From an uncultured Prevotellaceae bacterium (GTDB lineage Bacteria > Bacteroidota > Bacteroidia > Bacteroidales > Bacteroidaceae): a stretch of DNA of 45,216 nt. The notes beneath the pieces are model-generated. The model saw only the letters and a program-made list of their open reading frames with translations. It made no database searches and was not told where the DNA came from. Shown here in pieces: positions 20,637 through 30,229 of this stretch. Both the position numbers and the translations under genes were made by a program. The stretch lies in NCBI GenBank assembly GCA_902761905.1, contig CACWMK010000018.1, forward strand, positions 1 to 45,216, in the 5' to 3' direction. Numbering within the stretch: the first letter of the stretch is position 1; every line of letters begins with the position of its first letter.

Positions 20637-21512
20637 ATGAGATTAGATGGACGAAGAGAAAGCTCGAATGTAGAGGATCGCCGCGGACTTAGCGGTGGTG
20701 CTAAAGTGGGAATCGGTGGTATCGGCGGTATCATTATTGCCGCCCTATTTGCCTGGATGAGTGGTGGTGACCCGCTACAGGCTGGACTACAGGCCGCACA
20801 ACAACAGATGCAGGCGCCAACCGAGACCGTGGGCGAAGAGAACTTTACCGAGGAGGAACAGGAACTTGCATCGGACTGCAAGAAGATTCTGACAAGTACC
20901 GAGGAGGTGTGGACCAAGATTTTCCAGGACCAAGGCTGGGGCGAGTATCAGTTCCCCACGCTGGTGTTGTTTACTAATCAGGTAAACTCTGCGTGCGGAT
21001 CGGCTACAGCTGCCGTGGGACCGTTTTATTGCTCGGGCGACCAGAAACTATACGTTGACCTGTCGTTCTTTACTCAGATGAAACGCCAACTGGGTGTTGA
21101 GGGTAACACCTTTGCCTATGCCTACGTGATAGCCCACGAGATAGGACACCATATAGAATACCTGACGGGTACGCTCAACAAGGCTCATTCGGCTATGAAT
21201 CAGACAGATAAGGTTACAGCCAACCAGATAAGTGTACGACTGGAGTTGCTGGCCGACTACTATGCCGGTGTGTGGGCTCACTACGAGGACGCTATGAACC
21301 ACTCGATGGAGTATGGCGACTTGGAGAAGGGCCTTGAGCTTGCTAAGGCTATCGGCGACGACTGGCTACAGAAGAAGGCTCAGGGCCGTGCAACCCCCGA
21401 ATCGTTTACCCACGGAACCAGCGACCAGCGCAAGCGTTGGCTGAAGCGTGGATTCGAAACGGGCGACATGCGCACCACCACGTTCTCAGTGCAAAACTAT
21501 AACGATTTGTAA
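20637..21512 (+). CDS. Neutral zinc metallopeptidase, YpfJ family
   Basis: 291 residues. An N-terminal Arg/Asp-rich segment (MRLDGRRESSNVEDRRG) and one hydrophobic span (about 24-42, VGIGGIGGIIIAALFAW) precede a zincin domain with His167-Glu-x-x-His171 (AHEIGHHIE) and a downstream glutamate/Asp-Tyr segment (RLELLADYYAGVWAH) as third ligand region. This matches the YpfJ/KPN_02809 family of membrane-anchored peptidases; substrates are unknown. The start follows an inverted repeat spacer. Confidence 0.9.
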   Translation: MRLDGRRESSNVEDRRGLSGGAKVGIGGIGGIIIAALFAWMSGGDPLQAGLQAAQQQMQAPTETVGEENFTEEEQELASDCKKILTSTEEVWTKIFQDQGWGEYQFPTLVLFTNQVNSACGSATAAVGPFYCSGDQKLYVDLSFFTQMKRQLGVEGNTFAYAYVIAHEIGHHIEYLTGTLNKAHSAMNQTDKVTANQISVRLELLADYYAGVWAHYEDAMNHSMEYGDLEKGLELAKAIGDDWLQKKAQGRATPESFTHGTSDQRKRWLKRGFETGDMRTTTFSVQNYNDL

Positions 21513-21517
21513 TTCCC

Positions 21518-21713
21518 CCATCCTTGTCATCTCGATTGCCCCCACCTTGTCATGTCGAGCGTAGTCGAGACATCTCCTAAAGGAGATCATAAGATCTCTC
21601 CATGCGCTCCGCTTAGTCGAGATGACAGGGGAAAGGTACTTAGTCGAGATGACAGGGGAAAGGTACTTAGTCGAGATGACTAGGGAGAGGTATTTAGTCG
21701 AGATGACAATCGG
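21518..21713. repeat. Intergenic repeat element (TTAGTCGAGATGACA type)
   Basis: A 200-base array between convergent genes: a TGTCATGTCGAGC/GTAGTCGAGACATC palindrome, then four spaced copies of TTAGTCGAGATGAC separated by GGGGAAAGGTAC-like linkers. The words are the reverse complement of those inserted in the primase-like gene at 12941-13124. The two copies differ in order and number of units. Confidence 0.8.
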
Positions 21714-21715
21714 GT

Positions 21716-22186
21716 TTACTCGTGGTGGTAGGGTTCGCCTTTGATTATCGTGCAGGCACGATAGATCTGCTCGGTGAAGACGAGGCGAATCATCTGATGA
21801 GAAAACGTCATTTTAGATAGCGATAGCTGCTCGTTGGCACGAGAATATACAGCTTGCGAAAAACCATACGGTCCGCCGATGACAAATACCAGTCGGCGGG
21901 CTGTATTTCGTTTCTGCTCCAGCCACTTGGCAAACTCTATGCTTCGAAACTCCTTGCCATGCTCATCGAGCAACACAACGGTGTCGCTGCTCTGAATCTG
22001 TTTCAGAATGAGTTCGCCCTCGGCTTGTTTCTGCTGATCCTCCGACAGACTCTTGGTATTCTTGAGTTCGGGGATGGTTACCAGTTCGAACGGCATGTAG
22101 TGGCCTATGCGGTCGCAATAGTCGTTGATGCCCGCCTGGAAGTGTTTGTCGGTGGTCTTGCCAACCAATATCAAGAGAGTTTTCAT
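21716..22186 (-). CDS. rlmH: 23S rRNA pseudouridine-1915 N3-methyltransferase
   Basis: 156 residues, exact family size. RlmH methylates pseudouridine 1915 in helix 69 of 23S rRNA on the assembled ribosome. The SPOUT knot is visible: LLDEHGKEFRSIEFA, then VFVIGGPYGFSQAVY, LSLSKMTFSHQMIRLVFTEQIYRA and the invariant YHHE end. It starts just after an AATTGACAATTG-type repeat and precedes the GH25 gene's 3' end on the same strand, so they share a transcript. Confidence 0.96.
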   Translation of the reverse strand: MKTLLILVGKTTDKHFQAGINDYCDRIGHYMPFELVTIPELKNTKSLSEDQQKQAEGELILKQIQSSDTVVLLDEHGKEFRSIEFAKWLEQKRNTARRLVFVIGGPYGFSQAVYSRANEQLSLSKMTFSHQMIRLVFTEQIYRACTIIKGEPYHHE

Positions 22187-22216
22187 AATTGAGAATTGAC
22201 AATTGATAATTGGTAA
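22187..22216 (-). repeat. AATTGACAATTGA-type spacer repeat before rlmH
   Basis: Same family as 16081-16112; runs from the GH25 stop codon to the rlmH start codon. Confidence 0.7.
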
Positions 22217-23536
22217 TTACTTGATGCTCTTGGTGGCTACGAACTCTTGGAACTGACTCTTGTAGCCATTAAACACATTGATGTCGACATCGCCCTGAAT
22301 GCCCTTTACGCGGCCATCGGGACAAAGTTGCCAGAAGGCCAGACGCACATCGGGCTTGTACTCGCCGTAACGGGCAATCCACACGTCGTAGTCGCGCTTG
22401 ATGTCGGGCGCCAACCCTAAGTACTTGTTGATGAACATCTGGTTTATATATAAGATAGGTGAAACTCCGCAACGGCGCTTAACCGTCTGGAGCCACACAC
22501 GTATCTGCTGGAACATCTTCTCTGGGCCGCCAGCCGCCTTGATCTGTGCGTCGCTGGGCTCTACATCGAGCACTGGTGGCAGATCGCCGTGCTTGAACAG
22601 TGTGTTGTTGATGAAATGCTGAGCCTGGGCTGCACCCGACGACTTGAGCGAGAAGAAGTGATAAGCGCCGATGGGGATGCCCTGTTTGCGGGCGGCGGCA
22701 TAGTCGGACACGTAGAACTTGTTGCGTATGCTGGTGCCCTCGGTGCTCTTGATGAATATGAACGATACGGGATAATCGGCCGTGCCGTGAACATTCTTAT
22801 GCGACTTGCGCCCCAGGTAGCTGATGCTTAGCTGTTTCCAGTTGATGGGGAGTGGGCGGCGACCCTTGCCGTGCTGATAGCGGGCGATGTCGATGCCATA
22901 GATACGCTCGGAGGTGTACTTCATGCGTTCGCCCCAGAACCGGTTCTTCTTCCATTCGCCCACCTGCAGTCGTGGATTGTCATTGGCAGGAGTAAACAGC
23001 TGTATGCCGAATCCGTCGCGCATATTCTCGGTCCAGTGGCCCTCAAAATAGGCATCGCTGGTGACGTAAGCTCCGTGACCACTGGCCTCAGTGCCCTTGA
23101 AGTCGCCCAGATATGTGCCCAGGGTATCTACTCGCAATCCTGTCTTGATGGTATCGGCATCGTAGGTGGCAACGATAGTGAAACCGGCCGTATCGACAGT
23201 CAGGACCGTTCCTTCGTGGATGCGATTACACCACGAACCGACATTCCAAACGGTGAGTCGGCGGGCGGGTTCGATGGTGAGACGCTTGCCGTTGGCAAAG
23301 GCTGCCACCATCTCGTAACCCTCGTCCATCACGTTGTGACGGTCGAAGTAATACTTGAATTCGTCGCCCAGAGCGGGAATAGTGTCGCGATGCGTGCTAT
23401 CGGCGGTATGTGAGGGTGTAGTGTTTCTCAGTTCTGCTTTCAGTTGCATGCCTCGATGGGTAGGGCGGGGCATCATGTAGGTAGATGCCGACAGAAGCAG
23501 AATGGGTGATATAATAGATATTAATACCTTTTTCAT
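22217..23536 (-). CDS. Glycoside hydrolase family 25 lysozyme-like protein with MORN repeats
   Basis: 439 residues. A signal peptide or lipoprotein-like start (ISIISPILLLSASTYM) is followed by a region of MORN-like repeats (SGHGAYVTSDAYFEGHWTEN, GDGFG-type units, residues about 150-205) and a C-terminal GH25 domain (about 215-430): YGIDIARYQHG, FIFIKSTEGTS, PIGAYHFF, LPPVLDVEPSD, PILYINQMF, AFWQLCPDG, DVDINVFNG. GH25 enzymes cleave the N-acetylmuramic acid link in peptidoglycan. The Asp/Glu pair (DIA, DVEPSD) needed for catalysis is present. Confidence 0.9.
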   Translation of the reverse strand: MKKVLISIISPILLLSASTYMMPRPTHRGMQLKAELRNTTPSHTADSTHRDTIPALGDEFKYYFDRHNVMDEGYEMVAAFANGKRLTIEPARRLTVWNVGSWCNRIHEGTVLTVDTAGFTIVATYDADTIKTGLRVDTLGTYLGDFKGTEASGHGAYVTSDAYFEGHWTENMRDGFGIQLFTPANDNPRLQVGEWKKNRFWGERMKYTSERIYGIDIARYQHGKGRRPLPINWKQLSISYLGRKSHKNVHGTADYPVSFIFIKSTEGTSIRNKFYVSDYAAARKQGIPIGAYHFFSLKSSGAAQAQHFINNTLFKHGDLPPVLDVEPSDAQIKAAGGPEKMFQQIRVWLQTVKRRCGVSPILYINQMFINKYLGLAPDIKRDYDVWIARYGEYKPDVRLAFWQLCPDGRVKGIQGDVDINVFNGYKSQFQEFVATKSIK

Positions 23537-23557
23537 TTATTTACAACTTTTCGGATG

Positions 23558-23590
23558 CAAAGTTACAAATAAAATTTCTATATTTGCAAA
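23558..23590 (-). promoter_or_regulatory. Promoter of GH25-rlmH
   Basis: Minus strand: TTTG at 23590-23587 and TAACTTTG at 23565-23558, 21 bases apart. An overlapping plus-strand TATATTTG (23579-23586) faces the leu operon. Confidence 0.6.
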
Positions 23591-23703
23591 CGAAACAGTG
23601 ATAAAATTATGCAGAAATATAAAGAATTGATATACGATTATCCCGCCAAAAACGGGAAAAAGTAATAAAATGGAAGATTTTTCGATAAAAAAGTTACGAA
23701 TTG

Positions 23704-23735
23704 TTTGTTTATTCCAAAGAATATGATTAATTTTG
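23704..23735 (+). promoter_or_regulatory. Promoter of the leucine operon
   Basis: TTTG at 23704-23707 and TAATTTTG at 23728-23735, 20 bases apart, just ahead of the leader peptide at 23751. Confidence 0.75.
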
Positions 23736-23750
23736 CAGCCGAAATTAAAA

Positions 23751-23849
23751 ATGAGTACAAGTATGAAGAGTCTGAATCTACTTAATGGCCTAATTATTAT
23801 TCGACTGCAAAGCGCAGGCGGAAGTGATTTAGGTGTACGCATAAGTTAG
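23751..23849 (+). CDS. leuL: Leucine/isoleucine-rich leader peptide
   Basis: 32 codons from ATG at 23751 to TAG at 23847. The peptide has six Leu and four Ile, clustered as LNLLNGLIIIRL (residues 8-19). It lies between the leu promoter and an intrinsic terminator, ahead of leuA. This is the layout of ribosome-mediated attenuation: when charged Leu or Ile tRNA is scarce, ribosomes stall on the cluster and the terminator should not form. The Ile triplet is unusual for a pure leu leader and fits the presence of a citramalate synthase-like gene in the operon. Confidence 0.75.
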   Translation: MSTSMKSLNLLNGLIIIRLQSAGGSDLGVRIS

Positions 23850-23875
23850 ATGTAAGATAATGAATGTTATATAGA

Positions 23876-23909
23876 GCCTTTCTCACTTCCGAGTGTGAAA
23901 GGCTTTTTT
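23876..23909 (+). terminator. Attenuator terminator of the leucine operon
   Basis: GCCTTTC (23876-23882) and CACT pair with AGTG and GAAAGGC (23897-23903), followed by six T. It is 26 bases after the leader peptide stop and 40 bases before leuA. Confidence 0.85.
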
Positions 23910-23948
23910 CTTGGAATAAGTCAAACCGTAAAAATATAGAAAAAAGAA

Positions 23949-25454
23949 ATGAGTGACAGATTGTTTATTTTCGACACAACGCTCCGCGACGGCGAACAGG
24001 TGCCCGGATGCCAGTTGAACACCGTAGAGAAGATTCAGGTGGCCAAGGCTCTGGAGCAGCTCGGCGTGGATGTGATCGAAGCAGGATTCCCCATCTCAAG
24101 TCCTGGCGACTTCAACAGTGTGATTGAGATTTCGAAAGCCGTAACTTGGCCAGTGATTTGTGCGCTGACACGAGCAGTAGAGCGCGATATCGACGTAGCG
24201 TTCGAGGCTCTGCAGTATGCCAAGCACAAACGTATACACACAGGTATCGGCACTAGCGACGAGCATATACAGTATAAGTTCAACTCAACCCGCGAGGAGA
24301 TTCTTGAGCGCGCCGTAGCAGCCACCAAGTATGCAAAGAGATTTGTTGACGATGTGGAGTTCTATTGCGAGGACGCCGGACGTACGGATAATGCATATCT
24401 GGCACAGGTGGTAGAGGCGGTGATCAAGGCCGGAGCAACGGTAGTAAACATCCCCGATACCACCGGATACTGCTTGCCCGAGGAGTATCACGACAAGATA
24501 AAGTATCTGATGGAGCATGTCGACAATATCGATCGCGCTATCATCTCTACCCATTGCCACAACGATCTGGGTATGGCTACGGCCAACTCGCTGAGCGGTG
24601 TGATGGCCGGAGCACGACAGGTGGAGGTTACCATCAACGGAATAGGAGAGCGAGCCGGTAACACATCGCTCGAGGAGATAGCAATGATACTGAAGTGCCA
24701 TAAGCAACTGGAAATCGAGACAAACATCAACACCACCAAGATTTATCCTACATCACGAATGGTTTCTAGCCTGATGAATATGCCCGTACAACCCAACAAG
24801 GCTATCGTGGGACGAAACGCATTCGCTCACTCAAGCGGAATACATCAGGACGGAGTGCTGAAGAACGTACAGACATACGAGATAATGGACCCCAAGGATG
24901 TGGGTATCGACGACAACTCGATCGTACTGACCGCCCGCTCTGGTCGTGCCGCATTGAAGCATCGTCTGCATGTGAACGGAGTGGATTTGTCGGAGGAGAA
25001 GTTGGATAAGGTCTACGAGAAGTTCCTGGTACTGGCCGACCAGAAAAAGGAGGTTACAGATGCCGATGCGCTGATGCTTGCTGGTGCGGATATGGCTGAT
25101 ACTCACGCCGTTAGACTTGATTTTCTACAAGTTACTACAGGTAAGGGTGTGAAGAGTGTAGCCTCTATCGGACTCGACATCAGCGGCCAGAAGTTCGAGG
25201 CTGCGGCCTCAGGAAACGGTCCTGTAGATGCCGCCATCAAGGCTCTGAAGAAGATAATAATGAAGCAGATGACGCTGAAGGAATTTACCATCCAGGCTAT
25301 CTCGAAGGGATCGGACGATGTGGGTAAAGTACACATGCAGGTGGAGTACGACGGAAGTCTGTACTACGGATTCGGTGCCAACACCGATATCGTAACCGCC
25401 AGTGTAGAGGCATATATCGATTGTATAAACAAATTTAAGACTGAAGAAGAATGA
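23949..25454 (+). CDS. leuA: 2-isopropylmalate synthase
   Basis: 501 residues. LeuA condenses acetyl-CoA with 2-oxoisovalerate, the committed step to leucine. Visible: [17 protein letters not shown] with metal-binding Asp, [10 protein letters not shown], the HxH metal ligands in [16 protein letters not shown], the Gly-rich [15 protein letters not shown], and [14 protein letters not shown]. The C-terminal 130 residues form the regulatory domain for leucine feedback. First structural gene of the operon; its stop overlaps the leuC start by 4 bases. Confidence 0.95.
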   Translation: MSDRLFIFDTTLRDGEQVPGCQLNTVEKIQVAKALEQLGVDVIEAGFPISSPGDFNSVIEISKAVTWPVICALTRAVERDIDVAFEALQYAKHKRIHTGIGTSDEHIQYKFNSTREEILERAVAATKYAKRFVDDVEFYCEDAGRTDNAYLAQVVEAVIKAGATVVNIPDTTGYCLPEEYHDKIKYLMEHVDNIDRAIISTHCHNDLGMATANSLSGVMAGARQVEVTINGIGERAGNTSLEEIAMILKCHKQLEIETNINTTKIYPTSRMVSSLMNMPVQPNKAIVGRNAFAHSSGIHQDGVLKNVQTYEIMDPKDVGIDDNSIVLTARSGRAALKHRLHVNGVDLSEEKLDKVYEKFLVLADQKKEVTDADALMLAGADMADTHAVRLDFLQVTTGKGVKSVASIGLDISGQKFEAAASGNGPVDAAIKALKKIIMKQMTLKEFTIQAISKGSDDVGKVHMQVEYDGSLYYGFGANTDIVTASVEAYIDCINKFKTEEE

Positions 25455-26845
25455 ATACACTATTTGACAAGATATGGGATAAGCACGTGGTGCAGAAGGT
25501 TGACGACGGACCACAACAGCTTTACATCGACCGACTTTATTGTCACGAGGTGACATCGCCCCAGGCATTCGACGGCATGAGGGCTCGCGGACTGAAGTGT
25601 TTCCGCCCCAAGCAGATATTCTGCATGCCTGACCACAACACGCCTACACACGATCAGGACAAACCCATAGAGGACCCGGTATCGAAGGCTCAGGTAGATG
25701 CGCTGGCAAAGAATGCCGCCGAGTTCGGACTTACTCACTACGGTATGATGTCGAAGGACAATGGAATAATCCATGTAGTAGGCCCTGAGAAGGGATTGAG
25801 TCTGCCCGGAATGACGATAGTTTGCGGCGATTCCCACACATCTACCCATGGTGCTATGGGAGCCGTAGCATTCGGTATCGGCACCAGCGAGGTTGAGATG
25901 GTGATGGCTTCGCAATGCATTCTGCAACAGAAGCCTAAGTCGATGCGAATCAGTATCAACGGCGTGTTGGGCAAGGGCGTTACGGCTAAGGATGTGGCCC
26001 TGTATCTGATGGCACAGATAACTACCAGTGGTGCTACGGGATATTTCATCGAATATGCCGGTTCAACGGTTAAGGCTATGTCGATGGAAGGCCGACTGAC
26101 ACTCTGCAACCTGTCGATAGAGATGGGTGCTCGCGGAGGATTCATCGCTCCCGACAGCACTACATTTAATTATATAAAAGGCAGAGAATATGCGCCTAAG
26201 GGCGAGGAGTGGGACAAGGCTGTGGCCTACTGGAAGACTCTGAAGAGTGGCGACGATGCCGTGTTTGATAAGGAGCTGACATTCGATGCCGCTGACATCG
26301 AGCCTCGTATCACTTATGGTACCAATCCTGGTATGGGAATAGGCATAACCGAGACCGTTCCTGCTAATGCCGAACAGGCCAAAACGCCCGAAGCTGGATT
26401 TGAGAAGGCGCTGAAATATATGGGATTTGAGGCAGGACAGAAGTTGCTGGGCACAAAGGTTGACTATGTGTTCCTGGGTGCTTGCACCAATGGCCGTATC
26501 GAGGATTTCCGTGCGTTTGCCCATTTGGTAGCCGGTCGCCATAAGTCGCCCGATGTAGTGGCTTGGTTGGTGCCTGGTTCGTGGGCTGTCGACAAGCAGA
26601 TTCGCGAGGAGGGTATCGACGAGGTGCTTGAGGCGGCTGGTTTCGAGATCCGTCAGCCCGGTTGTTCGGCTTGTCTGGCTATGAACGATGACAAGATTCC
26701 TGCCGGAAAACTGAGCGTGTCGACATCAAACCGCAACTTCGAAGGTCGCCAGGGCCCCGGTGCCCGCACCATCTTAGCATCGCCCCTAACCGCCGCTGCC
26801 GCCGCGATAACCGGCGTGATAACTGATCCAAGAGAGCTAATATAA
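25451..26845 (+). CDS. leuC: 3-isopropylmalate dehydratase large subunit
   Basis: 464 residues. LeuC with LeuD isomerises 2- to 3-isopropylmalate through a [4Fe-4S] cluster. Visible: [55 protein letters not shown] and [10 protein letters not shown], the last two carrying the cluster cysteines, and [15 protein letters not shown]. Translation is coupled to leuA by an ATGA overlap. A 90-base spacer with a palindromic repeat separates it from leuD. Confidence 0.95.
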   Translation: MNTLFDKIWDKHVVQKVDDGPQQLYIDRLYCHEVTSPQAFDGMRARGLKCFRPKQIFCMPDHNTPTHDQDKPIEDPVSKAQVDALAKNAAEFGLTHYGMMSKDNGIIHVVGPEKGLSLPGMTIVCGDSHTSTHGAMGAVAFGIGTSEVEMVMASQCILQQKPKSMRISINGVLGKGVTAKDVALYLMAQITTSGATGYFIEYAGSTVKAMSMEGRLTLCNLSIEMGARGGFIAPDSTTFNYIKGREYAPKGEEWDKAVAYWKTLKSGDDAVFDKELTFDAADIEPRITYGTNPGMGIGITETVPANAEQAKTPEAGFEKALKYMGFEAGQKLLGTKVDYVFLGACTNGRIEDFRAFAHLVAGRHKSPDVVAWLVPGSWAVDKQIREEGIDEVLEAAGFEIRQPGCSACLAMNDDKIPAGKLSVSTSNRNFEGRQGPGARTILASPLTAAAAAITGVITDPRELI

Positions 26846-26852
26846 TATATAA

Positions 26853-26916
26853 CCTACGGATTTTACGAATTAAATTTCAAACGGAAAAAATCTGTAAAAT
26901 CCGTATAATCCGTAGG
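26853..26916 (+). repeat. Palindromic CCTACGGATT element before leuD
   Basis: CCTACGGATTTTACG at the left edge is the reverse complement of the right edge (GTATAATCCGTAGG, with GTAAAATCCGT inside). It could fold into a stem of about 25 bp in the mRNA just ahead of leuD. A related copy is at 29087-29146. Confidence 0.75.
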
Positions 26917-26933
26917 CCAAAAAGAAAATAAAA

Positions 26934-27530
26934 ATGAAACAGAAATTCAACGTTATAACAAGCACTTGTGTTCCACTGCCGATGGAGAATGTGGACACCG
27001 ACCAGATAATACCCGCACGATTCCTTAAGGCTACTACTCGCGAGGAGAAGTTCTTTGGCGACAACCTGTTTCGTGATTGGCGATACAATGCCGACGGCAC
27101 GCCCAACAAGGACTTTGTGCTGAACGACCCGAAGTACTCAGGATGTATACTAGTGGCTGGCAAGAACTTCGGCTCTGGCTCTAGTCGCGAACATGCCGCC
27201 TGGGCCATCGCAGGATATGGTTTCCGCGTGGTTATCAGCTCGTTTTTTGCCGATATCCACAAGAACAACGAGTTGAACAACTTTGTACTCCCAGTGGTGG
27301 TGAGCGAGGGATTCCTTGCAGAACTCTTCTACTCGATAGCTGCCGACCCGAAAACCGAAGTTGAGGTTGATCTGCCCAACCAGAAAGTAACCAACAAGGC
27401 TACAGGCAATAGCGAACACTTCGATATCAACGGATACAAGAAACACTGCCTGATAGAGGGACTCGACGATATCGACTTCCTGGTTAAGAACCAACAGAAA
27501 ACAGAATTATGGGAACAAGCGAACAAGTAA
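26934..27530 (+). CDS. leuD: 3-isopropylmalate dehydratase small subunit
   Basis: 198 residues, normal length. The swivel domain of the LeuCD isomerase: MENVDTDQIIPARFLK at the start and AGKNFGSGSSREHAAWAI, the substrate-binding signature, near residue 75. It lies after leuC and overlaps the next gene by 22 bases. Confidence 0.95.
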   Translation: MKQKFNVITSTCVPLPMENVDTDQIIPARFLKATTREEKFFGDNLFRDWRYNADGTPNKDFVLNDPKYSGCILVAGKNFGSGSSREHAAWAIAGYGFRVVISSFFADIHKNNELNNFVLPVVVSEGFLAELFYSIAADPKTEVEVDLPNQKVTNKATGNSEHFDINGYKKHCLIEGLDDIDFLVKNQQKTELWEQANK

Positions 27531-29083
27531 ATAAGTTTAAGCGCGTCCAGCCGTTTGTGGAGATAATGGACTCTACGCTACGCGATGGCGAACAGACCAG
27601 CGGCGTATCGTTCTTGCCCCACGAAAAGCTGATGATGGCCCGCATGCTACTCAACGATCTGAATGTGGATCGTATCGAGGTGGCTTCGGCACGAGTATCT
27701 GATGGCGAGCGCGAGGCGGTAAGTATGATTTGTCGCTATGCCGCCCGTATCGACAAACTCGAGAGGGTAGAGGTGCTTGGCTTTATCGATGGCGGAAAGA
27801 GCATCGACTGGGCCGCAGAATGTGGTTGCAAAACTGTGAATCTGCTGGCCAAGGGTTCGCTGAAACATTGTACCCAACAACTACAGAAAACTCCCGAGGA
27901 ACACATTGAGGATATCCATCGCGAGGTGAGATACGCCCACTCTAAGGGCATCACCGTAAATCTGTATCTGGAGGATTGGAGCAATGGCATGAAGGATTCG
28001 CCATCATACGTCTACACACTGATGGACGCCCTTTGCGATGTGGGAATCCGCAGATTTATGTTGCCCGATACGCTGGGTATCATGAACCCTCTGCAATGTA
28101 TCGAGTACTTCCGCAAGATGCTTAAGCGCTATCCCGATACACACTTCGACTTCCATGCCCACAACGACTACGACCTGGCCGTGTCGAACTCGCTTGCCGC
28201 CGTGCTTAGTGGCGCCAAGGGATTACACGTAACGGTGAACGGACTGGGCGAGCGATGTGGCAATGCTCCGCTATCCAGCGTTCAGGTGATTCTGAAGGAC
28301 CAGTTCAATGCTCGCACCAACATCCGCGAGGATAAATTGAACGATATCTCGCGTATGGTGGAGAGCTATAGTGGTATAGCCGTTGCGCCTAACCAACCGA
28401 TTATCGGCGACAATGTGTTTACCCAGGTGGCTGGTGTGCATGCCGATGGCGACAAGAAGGATAATCTGTATTGCAACGCCTTGGTGCCAGAGCGATTCGG
28501 ACGAAAGCGCGAGTATGCCCTGGGCAAGAATAGCGGCAAGGCTAACATCGCCAAGAATCTTGAGGAACTCGGACTTGAACTCACTCCTGAGCAGACTCGC
28601 CGTGTAACCCAGCGTATCACCGAACTTGGCGATAAAAAGGAGATTGTGACTCAGGAAGACCTTCCGTTCATTGTGAGCGACGTGCTGAAACACGATGCTC
28701 CCGAGGATAAGGTTAAATTGGTAAGTTACGTAGTGTCAACGGCTTACGGACTTAAGCCTGGAGCAAATATTAAAGTAGAGATTAATGGTAAAGAGTACGA
28801 GGCCAGTGCCACTGGCGATGGTCAGTACGACGCCTTCGTGAAGTCGTTGCGATACATCTATAAGAAGTATCTCGACCGCACTTTCCCCATCCTGCAGAAC
28901 TACGCCGTTACCATCCCACCAGGCGGACGAACTGATGCGTTGGTACAGACCGTCATCACATGGAACGACAACGGCAAGATCCTCCGCACTCGCGGACTGG
29001 ATGCCGACCAGACCGAAGCGGCCATCAAGGCTACCTTCAAGATGCTGAACATTTACGAGAACGAACAAGCAAATGATATTTAA
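27509..29083 (+). CDS. Citramalate synthase-like LeuA paralogue
   Basis: 524 residues. Same superfamily as leuA: MDSTLRDGEQTSGVSFLP, the HxH ligands in DFHAHNDYDLAVSN, VNGLGERCGNAPLSS and a C-terminal allosteric domain. It differs clearly from leuA in the same operon and resembles CimA/homocitrate-type enzymes that annotation pipelines call alpha-isopropylmalate synthase family. If it makes (R)-citramalate from pyruvate and acetyl-CoA, LeuC, LeuD and LeuB would carry this on to 2-oxobutyrate for isoleucine. The substrate is inferred from context and from the Ile codons of the leader. Start overlaps leuD by 22 bases. Confidence 0.75.
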   Translation: MGTSEQVNKFKRVQPFVEIMDSTLRDGEQTSGVSFLPHEKLMMARMLLNDLNVDRIEVASARVSDGEREAVSMICRYAARIDKLERVEVLGFIDGGKSIDWAAECGCKTVNLLAKGSLKHCTQQLQKTPEEHIEDIHREVRYAHSKGITVNLYLEDWSNGMKDSPSYVYTLMDALCDVGIRRFMLPDTLGIMNPLQCIEYFRKMLKRYPDTHFDFHAHNDYDLAVSNSLAAVLSGAKGLHVTVNGLGERCGNAPLSSVQVILKDQFNARTNIREDKLNDISRMVESYSGIAVAPNQPIIGDNVFTQVAGVHADGDKKDNLYCNALVPERFGRKREYALGKNSGKANIAKNLEELGLELTPEQTRRVTQRITELGDKKEIVTQEDLPFIVSDVLKHDAPEDKVKLVSYVVSTAYGLKPGANIKVEINGKEYEASATGDGQYDAFVKSLRYIYKKYLDRTFPILQNYAVTIPPGGRTDALVQTVITWNDNGKILRTRGLDADQTEAAIKATFKMLNIYENEQANDI

Positions 29084-29086
29084 TAA

Positions 29087-29146
29087 CCTACGGATTATAC
29101 GGATGATACGGATAAATTAATCTGTAAAATCCGTAAAATCCGTAGG
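29087..29146 (+). repeat. Palindromic CCTACGGATT element before leuB
   Basis: CCTACGGATTATACGGAT at the left faces ATCCGTAAAATCCGTAGG at the right. Same family and same position (just before a start codon) as 26853-26916. Confidence 0.75.
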
Positions 29147-29167
29147 CTAAACTAAAAAAAAGAAATT

Positions 29168-30229
29168 ATGAAGTTAAAGATTGCTGTTTTAGAGGGCGAT
29201 GGTATTGGCCCAGAGATTATGAAACAAGGTGTGGCTGTGATGGATGCGATTGCCGCTAAGTTTGGTCACGAGTTTGAATATACTCCCGCTATCTGTGGCG
29301 CTCACGCCATCGAGGAGGTGGGCGATCCATACCCCGATGCTACCCACGAGGTGTGTATGCAGGCCGATGCCGTATTGTTTGCGGCCGTTGGCTCGCTCAA
29401 GTTCGATAACGATCCTACGGCTAAGATACGTCCTGAGACAGGTCTGCTGGCTATGCGCAAGAAGTTGGGACTGTTTGCCAACGTGCGTCCTGTGGCTACA
29501 TTCGATTGCTTGCTACACAAGTCGCCACTAAAGGAGGAATTGCTGAAGGGTGCCGACTTCGTGGTAATCCGCGAGCTTACCGGAGGTATGTACTTCGGCG
29601 AAAAGTATCAGGACAACGACAAGGCCTACGACACCAATGTATATACCCGTCCTGAGGTGGAGCGAATCCTGAAGGTAGGTTTCGAGATGGCTATGACCCG
29701 CAAGAAGCACTTGACCGTGGTAGATAAGGCTAATGTGCTGGCTTCTAGTCGTTTGTGGCGCCAGATAGCCAAGGAGATGGAGTCGCAATATCCTGAGGTA
29801 ACCACCGACTATATGTTTATCGACAATGCCTCGATGCGTGTGCTCACAGAGCCTCGCTACTTCGATGTGATCGTTACCGAGAATACCTTCGGCGATATTC
29901 TTACCGACGAGACTAGTTGTATCACCGGTTCGATGGGACTCCAGCCTTCATCATCACTCGGCGAGCATACTCCTCTGTTCGAGCCTGTACACGGTTCGTG
30001 GCCTCAGGCCGCAGGTCAGAATCTGGCCAATCCAATCGCCCAGATTCTCTCGGCCGCTATGTTGCTTGAGCACTTCGGACTGAACGAGGAGGGAACGCTT
30101 GTCCGTAAGGCCGTGACCGCATCGCTCGATGCCAATGTGCGCACTCCAGAAATCCAGGTTGAAGGCGGCGAGAAATATGGCACTCGCGAGGTAGGAGAGT
30201 GGATAGTAAACTACATCAAGAATGCGTAA
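29168..30229 (+). CDS. leuB: 3-isopropylmalate dehydrogenase
   Basis: 353 residues. LeuB oxidises and decarboxylates 3-isopropylmalate with NAD. Visible: [11 protein letters not shown], the [11 protein letters not shown] substrate motif, [12 protein letters not shown], and [28 protein letters not shown] with the metal-binding aspartates, then [18 protein letters not shown]. Last biosynthetic gene of the leucine operon; overlaps the TPR gene by 8 bases. Confidence 0.95.
   Translation: MKLKIAVLEGDGIGPEIMKQGVAVMDAIAAKFGHEFEYTPAICGAHAIEEVGDPYPDATHEVCMQADAVLFAAVGSLKFDNDPTAKIRPETGLLAMRKKLGLFANVRPVATFDCLLHKSPLKEELLKGADFVVIRELTGGMYFGEKYQDNDKAYDTNVYTRPEVERILKVGFEMAMTRKKHLTVVDKANVLASSRLWRQIAKEMESQYPEVTTDYMFIDNASMRVLTEPRYFDVIVTENTFGDILTDETSCITGSMGLQPSSSLGEHTPLFEPVHGSWPQAAGQNLANPIAQILSAAMLLEHFGLNEEGTLVRKAVTASLDANVRTPEIQVEGGEKYGTREVGEWIVNYIKNA

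Noticed and set aside
21518-21713. CRISPR-like array
   Set aside because: The repeated units are only about 14 bases, the linkers are near-identical rather than unique, and no cas gene is present.
22871-23413. A 180-codon plus-strand frame opposite the GH25 gene
   Set aside because: Shadow of the GH25 gene, which has a full set of catalytic motifs on the minus strand.
23609-23665. An 18-codon frame (MQKYKELIYDYPAKNGKK) with a TATATTTG box before it, upstream of the leu leader
   Set aside because: It has no regulatory codon cluster, and the CCCG/CGGG dyad in it has no T-run. The better supported leader is at 23751.
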